Source of the DNA: an uncultured Eubacteriales bacterium
Lineage (GTDB): Bacteria > Bacillota > Clostridia > TANB77 > CAG-508
Length of the DNA: 5,929 nucleotides
Reading direction: 5' to 3'
Assembly (NCBI GenBank): GCA_902488785.1
Contig: CABTXJ010000048.1
Coordinates: forward strand, 1-5,929
Made by a program: the position numbers and the translations under genes. The first letter of the stretch is position 1. Each line of letters begins with the position of its first letter. The notes under the pieces were generated by a model, which had not been told where the DNA came from, ran no database searches, and was given only the letters and a program-made list of their open reading frames with translations. Shown here one piece after another: positions 1-5,896 of the stretch.

Positions 1-2174
1 AAAAACTCTGGTCTAAATGTATCTTTAACAGCTTCCATTGTTTTGTTTTCACTTGCAATCTTACTATCCCCAAATCCTATAGTATTTGTGTATATATTAG
101 AACCTGCATTTGATGTCATAATGATTATAGTATTTTCAAAATTAACACTTCTACCTTGTGAGTCTGTAAGTCTTCCATCATCTAATACTTGAAGTAGTAT
201 ATTGAAAACATCTGGATGTGCTTTTTCTATTTCATCAAATAATACTATTGAATATGGATTTCTTCTAACTTTTTCAGTAAGCTGTCCTGCTTCATCATAT
301 CCTACATATCCTGGAGGTGATCCAATTAATTTAGATACTGAATGCTTTTCCATATATTCACTCATATCAAATCTAATTATATTATCTTCTGATCCAAACA
401 TTTCTTCTGCAACCGCTTTTGCAAGTTCTGTTTTTCCTACTCCAGTAGGCCCAACAAACATAAATGATGGTGGCCTTTTTACTGTTTTAAGTCCAGCCCT
501 ATTTCTTCTAATTGCTTTTGCAACACCTTCTACAGCACTATTTTGCCCAACTACTCTTTTATGCAAGTTTTGCTCCAAATTAATTAATTTTTCTGTTTCT
601 TCTTCAGTTATTTTAGATACTGGTATTTTTGTCCATCTTTCAATAACTCTTGCTATATCTGTTTTTGTAAGTGGAAGCGGCTTAATTTCTTTTTCTATTT
701 TTTCTATCTCTTCTTTTAACTTACATTCTATCTGCTTATATTCTGCAGCTTTTTGGTAGTCTTCTGTTGAATCTAGTTCTACCGCCTCTTCTTTTTCTTG
801 TTGTACTTTTTTAAGTTCTCTTTTTGTCATTTCAAGTTTATTTAATTTTGTATTTCCTAAGTTTATTTTTGAACATGCTTCGTCTATTATATCTATTGCC
901 TTATCTGGTAAGAACCTATCATGTACATATTTTTCTGACATTTTAACTGTTTGTTCTACCATTTCTTTTGAAATTACAACCTTATGATAATTTTCATAAT
1001 ACTGTTTTATTCCATCTATCATTTCTATTGCTTCTTCTTCTGTTGGCTCATCAACTATAACAGGTTGAAATCTTCTTTCTAATGCTGAATCTTTTTCAAT
1101 ATATTTCCTATATTCATTTAATGTTGTTGTACCAACAACTTGTATATCACCATTAGATAATGCAGGTTTTAATATATTTGCTGCATTTGTAGAATTTTCT
1201 GAATCTCCAGAACCAACAATTGTATGTACTTCATCAATTACTAATATAATATTTCCTAAGTTTTTACACTCTTTAATTATTCCTTTTATTCTAGCCTCGA
1301 ATTGACCTCTAAATTGTGTACCTGCAACCAATGCACCCATATCTAATAAGTATACTTTCTTATCTTGTAGCTTATATGGAACATCTTTTCCAACTATTTT
1401 AAGAGCTAATCCTTGTGCTATGGCAGTTTTACCTACTCCTGGTTCACCTATTAAAACAGGATTATTTTTAGATCTCCTATTTAGTATTTCAATAACTCTT
1501 TGTATTTCATTTTTTCTTCCAATTACTTTATCAATTTTTCCATCTTCAGCAAGATTATTTAAATTAACTCCATATTCATCTAATATGCTTTCCTTTTTAG
1601 CTTTTCTTTTTTCAGTTACTATAACCCTTGCAGTTTTTGGATTATTGCTATTATTAGGATTACCTGATACACTATCTCTTATTATTTTTAATGTTTCTTC
1701 TAACCCTGGATTTGTACCTTTTTCTCCTAAGCTATCTTCTCCGTTAATTATATTTTGCATATATTCTTCAACTTCATCTGCAAATTGTTCCCAAGATTCT
1801 TCAGAGTTATCTGTATCCGCTTCTATTTCTCCTTTTTTAATTCCATCTTCTATCTTTTTTGACATATCCTCTACAAAGTCTAGCATTTCTAGCGATGATA
1901 TCTTAACATCTGGAAAGCCTTTCATTATTCTTTGCTGTGCATTAAATCTTCTCTCATTACCTATTATTCTTTCATCATCTTCTAAAAATTTTAATTGTTG
2001 TATCTCATTTTTTACATCACTATAATTCATTGAAACTTTTTCTGATACCAAATTAACTACATCAGATACTAATACTTGTCCATCAGGAAATGCACCACTA
2101 TCATATAGTTTCATTATTCTATCCATTATTTTGTTGTATTCTATATTAATTTTTAAACTCTGTTCTTTATTCAT
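1..2174 (-). CDS. ClpC-like AAA+ unfoldase with a non-canonical N-terminal region; 3' end cut off by the window edge
   Basis: This Hsp100/Clp ATPase threads proteins through a hexameric ring, probably into ClpP, in the cytoplasm. My minus-strand translation gives 724 residues with no stop. D1: Walker A GEPGVGKT (243-250), Walker B with D314/E315, pore loop GTQFRG (aromatic F288; usually Tyr), arginine-finger region ERR (366-368). A short coiled M domain (about 440-500) contains DYQKAAEYK, like the UVR-type segment of ClpC; ClpB has a much longer M domain. D2: Walker A GPTGVGKT (575-582), Walker B FDEIEKAH (646-653), pore loop GYVGYDE (622-628). IGF at 699-701 matches the ClpP-docking tripeptide of ClpA/ClpC; ClpB lacks it. 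The protein ends at RPEF, before sensor 2 and the small D2 subdomain. Residues 1 to about 195 do not resemble the double-repeat Clp N domain. The start is the ATG at 2172-2174, 5 nt after AGGAGG. Family call is firm; clpC is not assigned because of the N terminus. Confidence 0.95.
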   Translation of the reverse strand, partial: MNKEQSLKINIEYNKIMDRIMKLYDSGAFPDGQVLVSDVVNLVSEKVSMNYSDVKNEIQQLKFLEDDERIIGNERRFNAQQRIMKGFPDVKISSLEMLDFVEDMSKKIEDGIKKGEIEADTDNSEESWEQFADEVEEYMQNIINGEDSLGEKGTNPGLEETLKIIRDSVSGNPNNSNNPKTARVIVTEKRKAKKESILDEYGVNLNNLAEDGKIDKVIGRKNEIQRVIEILNRRSKNNPVLIGEPGVGKTAIAQGLALKIVGKDVPYKLQDKKVYLLDMGALVAGTQFRGQFEARIKGIIKECKNLGNIILVIDEVHTIVGSGDSENSTNAANILKPALSNGDIQVVGTTTLNEYRKYIEKDSALERRFQPVIVDEPTEEEAIEMIDGIKQYYENYHKVVISKEMVEQTVKMSEKYVHDRFLPDKAIDIIDEACSKINLGNTKLNKLEMTKRELKKVQQEKEEAVELDSTEDYQKAAEYKQIECKLKEEIEKIEKEIKPLPLTKTDIARVIERWTKIPVSKITEEETEKLINLEQNLHKRVVGQNSAVEGVAKAIRRNRAGLKTVKRPPSFMFVGPTGVGKTELAKAVAEEMFGSEDNIIRFDMSEYMEKHSVSKLIGSPPGYVGYDEAGQLTEKVRRNPYSIVLFDEIEKAHPDVFNILLQVLDDGRLTDSQGRSVNFENTIIIMTSNAGSNIYTNTIGFGDSKIASENKTMEAVKDTFRPEF

Positions 2175-2179
2175 ACATA

Positions 2180-2185
2180 CCTCCT
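2180..2185 (-). promoter_or_regulatory. Ribosome binding site of the clp gene
   Basis: A perfect AGGAGG lies 5 nt before the ATG at 2172-2174. It decides the start: another ATG at 2176-2178 lies only 1 nt after the AGGAGG and reads Met-Tyr-Glu-stop in a different frame, so it is too close and cannot encode the Clp protein. Confidence 0.88.
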
Positions 2186-2249
2186 CTTTAGTTATATGTA
2201 TTGGTATATTATCTTTTGTTAAATATTTTTAATCTATTAATTATTATAT

Positions 2250-2278
2250 ATATTAGAATATATAATATAATTTGTCAA
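2250..2278 (-). promoter_or_regulatory. Sigma-A type promoter of the clp gene
   Basis: On the minus strand a perfect -35 box TTGACA (2273-2278) is followed after 17 nt by TAATAT (2250-2255), one base from the TATAAT consensus. Transcription would begin near 2243 and give a leader of roughly 68 nt before the clp start codon. The CIRCE-like palindrome ends 7 nt upstream of the -35 box. No other convincing promoter was seen between the upstream gene's terminator and clp. Confidence 0.8.
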
Positions 2279-2285
2279 TACTTTT

Positions 2286-2312
2286 TTAGCAGTCGTTTTA
2301 GCTAACTGCTAA
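2286..2312. promoter_or_regulatory. CIRCE-like inverted repeat, candidate HrcA operator
   Basis: Two 9-nt arms, TTAGCAGTC (2286-2294) and AACTGCTAA (2304-2312), flank exactly 9 nt. The CIRCE consensus bound by the heat-shock repressor HrcA is TTAGCACTC-N9-GAGTGCTAA, so 15 of 18 arm positions match with the right spacing. Two of the three differences are a symmetric swap (C to G in the left arm, G to C in the right) that keeps the palindrome. Counted as a plain inverted repeat it is 9 bp perfect, TTTAGCAGT (2285-2293) against ACTGCTAAA (2305-2313). A nested palindrome TTAGCTAA lies at 2298-2305. The site sits immediately upstream of the clp promoter, where HrcA control of a chaperone gene would make sense. 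It is not a terminator, because no U-tract follows it on either strand. An unrelated repressor site remains possible. Confidence 0.62.
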
Positions 2313-2313
2313 A

Positions 2314-2365
2314 TATATTTTATCATATATATCTATTTTGTAAAGCGTAATTATATATTTTATTA
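2314..2365. other. AT-rich spacer between the terminator and the CIRCE-like site
   Basis: This is the only unassigned part of the 279-nt gap between the membrane-protein gene and clp. It is almost pure A/T apart from a short GTAAAGCG stretch near 2340-2347. I see no gene, RNA or clear regulatory element in it; an UP-like role for the A/T tracts is possible but not testable by eye. Confidence 0.5.
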
Positions 2366-2413
2366 TTACAATTTAAAATAATAAAAAGGACCTATTAACT
2401 AGACCCTTTTATT
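2366..2413 (-). terminator. Intrinsic terminator of the membrane-protein gene
   Basis: Read on the minus strand, AATAAAAGGG (2404-2413) pairs with CCTTTTTATT (2380-2389) over 10 bp including one G-U wobble. After one mismatch two more pairs extend the stem at its inner end. A U-rich run (about 2366-2384) continues past the stem. It lies about 40 nt downstream of the stop codon at 2454-2456 and separates that gene from clp. Confidence 0.78.
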
Positions 2414-2453
2414 GCTATTAATAATTATTATTTTATTTATATATTATTAAGAA

Positions 2454-4580
2454 TTACTCATTTTCTTTTTTGTTTTCTACTTTTTCTTTTATTTCTTCTT
2501 TTTTATCTTCTGCTTTTTCTTTTATTTCTTCTTTTTTATCTTCTGCTTTTTCTTTTATTTCTTCTTTTTTGTCTTCAGCTTTTTCTTTTACTTCTTCTTT
2601 TTTATCTTCATTTTTATTTTCTGCATTTTGTGTATTTCCATTCATTCCTTGTTTAAATACATCGTATAATGCTTTTATTTGCTTAGAGCTTTGTATTCTT
2701 TGTTGTAATTCTTGTTGTAATTCTGGAGTTAATCCTTCTTCTTTTGCTATTTCTTCATATGCTTTTAACATATCGTCATTTATTAAATATTCCATTAATG
2801 CAAATTGTGGTTGTTGTAATTGTTGTGCTTTTTCTTTATCTAAGTTTTCACTTACTCTACTTTTTGAGTATTTAACTATTAATTCTGCTTTTTTATTATC
2901 TCCAAAATCTGATACTATTTTTAATTTAGATAATTTTGATGTAAATGGCTCAACATATACATATATTATATTATTTTCTGAAACTTTTTCTGCTTTTTCC
3001 ATTTTTTGTATTTCTTCTAATAAGCCATCAATCATAGATGCTACATCTTCATTTGTTAAAGCATCTTGTTTAATATTATTATCTGTTTCACTTTGCTTTG
3101 AAATTTTATTCATTGTTTCAGTTATTTTTGTTAAAATGCTTTCTTTTTTAAGTAATTCTTGAACATTTTTAGCTAATTTCTTATAGCTATCAAGATCTGG
3201 TCTAACACCAATAACTCTTTTTACCATACCATCTTCAAATACAATTTTATCTTCATCTTTTACTATAGATTTTTCAATAAATTCATTGTATGAATTTATT
3301 ACATTATCAAATGATTCTTTTTCATTTTCTTTAGCAAATTTTACTATTTCTTTAAAATCACCATTGTAATTTTTAAGTGAAGTTAAAAATGCTGTAACCA
3401 TTTTAATTTGTTCTGATTCTGTTTTGTATACTTTTTCTTCATTTTTTGTTTTATATCCAAAAGCTATATAATTATCTTTTACTTCTGCTCTATAATTTAT
3501 TAACTCTTTTCCATCTTTTTTAACATTGGCATTTAATGCTACTACTGGTTTTTCTGCACTTTCTAAATTAACTTGTGAAACTAATTTAGCATCACCATTT
3601 CTTCCAAAATATTCAACAATTGATTTTGGTTTTATTGATTCATCAATTTTACCAGCTGTTACTGTTACTGTATTATACTCACCTTGTGTTCTTAAAAATG
3701 CAGTTTTTAATGTATCTTGAGGTGAAACCTTTTTAGAAAGTATATATGCTACTCCTGTACAAATTAACACTATTAATATAATAGCTATAATAACTGCTAA
3801 TATTTTACTAAATATTGAACCTTTTCCTTTAGTTTTTATATTTTTTTCTACTTTTTGAAACTCATCTTTTAATTCTTCTTTTTTATCTTCTGCTTTTTCT
3901 TTTGTTTCATTTGCTTTAGTTTTCACTTCTTCTTTTACTTTAGTAAACTTATCTTCAGCATCTTTTTTTACATCTTCTGATTTTTCTTTTATTGGTTCTG
4001 TTTTTTCTTCTACTTTTTCTTTTATTTTTTCTGCTGTTTCTTTAATTTTTTCTCCAGCGTTTTCTAATCCTTCTTTAGCTTTTTCTATTACTGGCTCAGA
4101 TTTTTCTTTTACATTCTCAGATGTTTCTTTAATTTTTTCTCCAGCATTTTCTGTAGCTTCTTTTGTTTTTTCTTTTACTTCTTCTACTTTTTCACCTGTT
4201 TTTTCTTTAAGCTCTTCTGCTTTAGCAGTTGCACTATTTTTCTTTTCTTCTGCTGCTTTTTTAGCTTTTTCAAACTCTTCTTTTATTTTAGCCATTTCTT
4301 TTTCATATTCTTCTTGAGCTTTTTTACCTAATTCTTTCACTTCATTTTTCTCAGAATCTGTTAAACCTTCAACTTTTGATTCAACTTCTTCCATATTTTT
4401 CTTACTTGAATTCATAATATCTTCAAACTTATTAAATGCTTTTTTTTCTATCTCTTGAAGTTTTTCTTTATTTTCTTCATTAAAGTAGTCTTCATTTAAT
4501 TCTTTTTTTGCTGTTTGAAATTCTTCTACAGCTGATTTTTTAAGTTTTTCAAATTCGGCTTGTAAATCTTTTATATTCAT
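2454..4580 (-). CDS. Unrecognised single-pass membrane protein with lysine/glutamate-rich repeat domains on both sides of the membrane
   Basis: I do not recognise the family. The protein has 708 residues. Residues 1-250 are extremely rich in Lys, Glu and Ala, with no obvious helix breaker over long stretches and 11-residue-like periodicity (AEDKKEE, GEKIKET, KEKSE), resembling LEA-type or apolipoprotein-like amphipathic helices or a coiled coil. One hydrophobic segment (about 259-281, ILAVIIAIILIVLICTGVAY) is preceded by basic residues (KTKGKGSIFSK) and there is no N-terminal signal peptide. This predicts N-inside, C-outside topology. Residues 285-645 form a mixed domain with apparent beta-strand segments (for example ELINYRAEV, NNIIYVYVEPF, KLKIVSDFG, KAELIVKYS), like secreted or lipoprotein-type domains. 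Residues 658-700 are four 11-residue repeats, close to EDKKEEIKEKA. The start ATG follows GGAGGG, and the next in-frame Met is residue 56. Its own promoter and terminator suggest a single-gene unit. A role in the envelope or in membrane binding is only inference. Confidence 0.9.
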   Translation of the reverse strand: MNIKDLQAEFEKLKKSAVEEFQTAKKELNEDYFNEENKEKLQEIEKKAFNKFEDIMNSSKKNMEEVESKVEGLTDSEKNEVKELGKKAQEEYEKEMAKIKEEFEKAKKAAEEKKNSATAKAEELKEKTGEKVEEVKEKTKEATENAGEKIKETSENVKEKSEPVIEKAKEGLENAGEKIKETAEKIKEKVEEKTEPIKEKSEDVKKDAEDKFTKVKEEVKTKANETKEKAEDKKEELKDEFQKVEKNIKTKGKGSIFSKILAVIIAIILIVLICTGVAYILSKKVSPQDTLKTAFLRTQGEYNTVTVTAGKIDESIKPKSIVEYFGRNGDAKLVSQVNLESAEKPVVALNANVKKDGKELINYRAEVKDNYIAFGYKTKNEEKVYKTESEQIKMVTAFLTSLKNYNGDFKEIVKFAKENEKESFDNVINSYNEFIEKSIVKDEDKIVFEDGMVKRVIGVRPDLDSYKKLAKNVQELLKKESILTKITETMNKISKQSETDNNIKQDALTNEDVASMIDGLLEEIQKMEKAEKVSENNIIYVYVEPFTSKLSKLKIVSDFGDNKKAELIVKYSKSRVSENLDKEKAQQLQQPQFALMEYLINDDMLKAYEEIAKEEGLTPELQQELQQRIQSSKQIKALYDVFKQGMNGNTQNAENKNEDKKEEVKEKAEDKKEEIKEKAEDKKEEIKEKAEDKKEEIKEKVENKKENE
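2481..2612 (-). repeat. Four tandem 33-bp repeats encoding an 11-residue Lys/Glu unit
   Basis: Units lie at 2481-2513, 2514-2546, 2547-2579 and 2580-2612, in frame with the gene. Each encodes a variant of A/N-E-D-K-K-E-E-I/V-K-E-K. Units 1 and 2 are identical; unit 3 differs by synonymous changes (GAC for GAT, GCT for GCA), and unit 4 has Val for Ile and Asn for Ala. The pattern fits slipped-strand duplication with some later drift. Copy number could vary between strains without breaking the frame. Confidence 0.9.
2493..2523. repeat. 31-bp direct repeat, C-terminal copy (partner at 3873-3903)
   Basis: These 31 bases are identical to 3873-3903, in the same orientation and reading frame, 1380 bp (460 codons) apart. 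Both encode part of the KEKAEDKKEE unit, once after the outer domain and once at residues 226-236, just before the membrane segment. The repeat is T-rich and low in complexity, but identity over 31 nt, including synonymous positions, suggests copying or gene conversion. Confidence 0.85.
3873..3903. repeat. 31-bp direct repeat, N-terminal copy (partner at 2493-2523)
   Basis: This is the partner of 2493-2523, covering codons 226-236 of the membrane-protein gene. See that entry for what the match implies. Confidence 0.85.
4035..4151 (-). repeat. Internal duplication in the N-terminal charged domain (87-bp period)
   Basis: The 30-nt segments 4122-4151 and 4035-4064 differ at one base and both encode ENAGEKIKET (residues 144-153 and 173-182). 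The 87-bp spacing equals 29 codons, so the repeated unit is about 29 residues; beyond the ENAGEKIKET core the copies have diverged, though both contain a KEKSE or EPIKEKSE-like stretch (SEPVIEKAKE and TEPIKEKSED). It shows that the inner domain also grew by in-frame duplication. Confidence 0.8.
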
Positions 4581-4583
4581 ATT

Positions 4584-4589
4584 CCCTCC
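4584..4589 (-). promoter_or_regulatory. Ribosome binding site of the membrane-protein gene
   Basis: GGAGGG lies directly upstream of the ATG at 4578-4580, with only 3 nt between (4 nt from GGAGG). The spacing is tight but no other start codon is suitably placed, so it supports the chosen start. Confidence 0.75.
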
Positions 4590-4697
4590 ATTATATTATT
4601 ATACTTAAATTAATTTTAATTAGTTTAATTAGATAATTATGTTAAAAAACAAAATACATTTTCCAATTTTCTATTTAAAATCACTATAATTATCTTT

Positions 4698-4725
4698 ATT
4701 ATAACATAACAAATTAGCTTTTCAA
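4698..4725 (-). promoter_or_regulatory. Sigma-A type promoter of the membrane-protein gene
   Basis: On the minus strand TTGAAA (4720-4725) is followed after 16 nt by a perfect TATAAT (4698-4703). Transcription would start near 4691, giving an A/T-rich leader of about 110 nt. It lies between the ftsZ terminator and the gene, so the gene is probably expressed independently of ftsZ. No operator palindrome like the one before clp is visible here. Confidence 0.72.
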
Positions 4726-4828
4726 CTGATTACAATAAAATTATTAACTTATACAATACTTCTAAGTCATATATTTTTATAATTCAAATATAAGTAATTA
4801 AATTCTTATTAAAATATGATTCAAATAT
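4726..4828. repeat. AT-rich intergenic stretch with a 12-bp direct repeat
   Basis: This stretch lies between the ftsZ terminator and the next promoter. ATTCAAATATAA occurs at 4782-4793 and again at 4819-4830 (the second copy runs into the terminator's A-tract), 37 bp apart. No gene or RNA is evident. In sequence this rich in A/T a 12-bp repeat may be chance, so no function is proposed. Confidence 0.4.
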
Positions 4829-4865
4829 AAAAAAAGATAATTAACTATTATATTAATTATCTTTT
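4829..4865 (-). terminator. Intrinsic terminator of ftsZ
   Basis: A perfect 13-bp inverted repeat (AAAAGATAATTAA at 4832-4844, TTAATTATCTTTT at 4853-4865) with an 8-nt loop sits 31 nt after the ftsZ stop. Read on the minus strand it ends in seven U residues (4829-4835). Only one of the 13 pairs is G-C, which is unusual for an intrinsic terminator but not surprising at this base composition. With poly-A on the other side the hairpin could also act on plus-strand transcripts, but no plus-strand gene is present. Confidence 0.8.
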
Positions 4866-4896
4866 ACACATATATCAATTTTTATAACTTTTATTA

Positions 4897-5896
4897 TTAT
4901 CTATATAATCCTTTATTTCTATTTTTCATCCAATCAGGTATTTCTACACCATCTGATTCTTTAGATGTTTCCTTTTCTTTTTTTAGATCATTTTTTGTAT
5001 TTCCTGTTAAATCTTTTATATAACTTGGTCTATCATATTCATAGCTATATGTTGGTCTATTAATTATTGATTCTTGATCTTGTTGTTCTTCTGATTCTTC
5101 TTCATCATCATCTTTATAATCATCTTCAAATCCAGTAGCTATTATTGTAACTATGATATCATCACCAGCATTTTCATCATTTACACTACCCATTATAATA
5201 GATGCATCTGGATCAGCCCCTTGTTTAATTAAATCTGATGCTGCAGTAAATTCATGTAATGCTACATCTTTACCAGTTATATTATATATAATTGCTTTAG
5301 CTCCTTCTATAGTTGTTTCAAGAAGTGGACTTTGTATAGCAAGTTTTGTTGCATCTTCTGCTCTATTTTCTCCACTTGCTCTACCTACACCTAAGTGAGC
5401 AATTCCTTTGTCTTTCATGTTCTTTCTTACGTCTGAGAAGTCAATATTTACATCACCTGTAATTAAAAGTAAGTCTGATATTCCTTGTACACCTTGTCTT
5501 AATATATCATCTGCTATCATAAATGCGTCTCTCATAGATGTTTTTCTGTCGATAACTTGTAATAATTTATCATTTGGTACTACTATTAATGAGTCTACAT
5601 TTTCTTTTAATTTAGCAATTCCTTTTTCAGCCTGTATTGCTTTTTTTCTACCTTCAAAAGTAAATGGTTTAGTAACAATTGATACTGTTAATATTCCTTT
5701 TGATTTAGCAATTTCTGCTACAACTGGTGCTGCACCTGTTCCAGTACCTCCACCCATTCCAGCAGTAATGAATACCATATTAGCACCTTCTAATACTTTT
5801 TCAATATCATCTCTACTTTCTTCAGCTGCTTTTTCTCCTATTTCAGAGCTACCACCAGCTCCTAATCCTCTTGTTAATTCTTCACCTATTTGAACT
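4897..5896 (-). CDS. ftsZ: Cell-division protein FtsZ, lacking its N terminus at the contig end
   Basis: FtsZ is the tubulin-like GTPase that polymerises into the division ring at mid-cell. The genomic part is 332 codons plus stop, beginning VQIGEELTRGLGAGG. By comparison with the Bacillus subtilis protein about 58 residues are missing, including the first glycine-rich nucleotide-binding loop. Present (visible numbering): tubulin signature GGGTGTG (48-54); GRKKAIQAEKG (82-92); catalytic T7 loop NIDFSD (150-155) with both acidic residues; the C-terminal GTPase-like fold ending ATGF (253-256); a linker of about 60 residues, first very acidic (DDDEEESEEQQDQE), then tyrosine-rich (280-292); and the conserved C-terminal peptide IPDWMKNRNK (319-328), which in the family binds FtsA, SepF and similar partners. 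No internal frameshift or stop. In a naive translation the frame runs on into the adapter and takes a false GTG start at 5911-5913 (MCSSD, then a hybrid Leu codon); those residues are not FtsZ. Confidence 0.97.

Noticed and set aside
202..2025. Plus-strand open frames at 202-759 and 1420-2025
   Set aside because: They are antisense to the clp gene; their Ser/Phe/Leu-rich translations are what reverse reading of an A-rich coding strand gives, and the minus strand encodes conserved Walker motifs there.
1..2174. Assignment of the AAA+ gene as clpB
   Set aside because: The middle domain is far too short for ClpB and an IGF ClpP-docking tripeptide is present.
2167..2178. Tiny upstream frame Met-Tyr-Glu-stop overlapping the clp start (ATG at 2176-2178)
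   Set aside because: Its ATG is 1 nt from the AGGAGG, too close for efficient initiation, and the overlap looks accidental; a leader-peptide role cannot be supported.
2285..2313. The palindrome upstream of clp as an intrinsic terminator
   Set aside because: The 9-bp stem is followed by an A-run on the minus strand and by mixed A/T on the plus strand, not by a U-tract; a separate good terminator already exists at 2366-2413.
2481..2612. Regularly spaced repeats as a CRISPR array
   Set aside because: The units are contiguous 33-bp tandem repeats in a coding frame, with no spacers between them.
2470..3720. Plus-strand open frames at 2470-3162 and 3526-3720
   Set aside because: These are shadows of the Lys/Glu-rich membrane-protein gene; the repetitive FSFISSFLSSA translation is simply the reverse of its 33-bp repeats.
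5153..5893. Plus-strand open frames at 5153-5398 and 5408-5893
   Set aside because: They are antisense to ftsZ, whose conserved motifs occupy the minus strand throughout.
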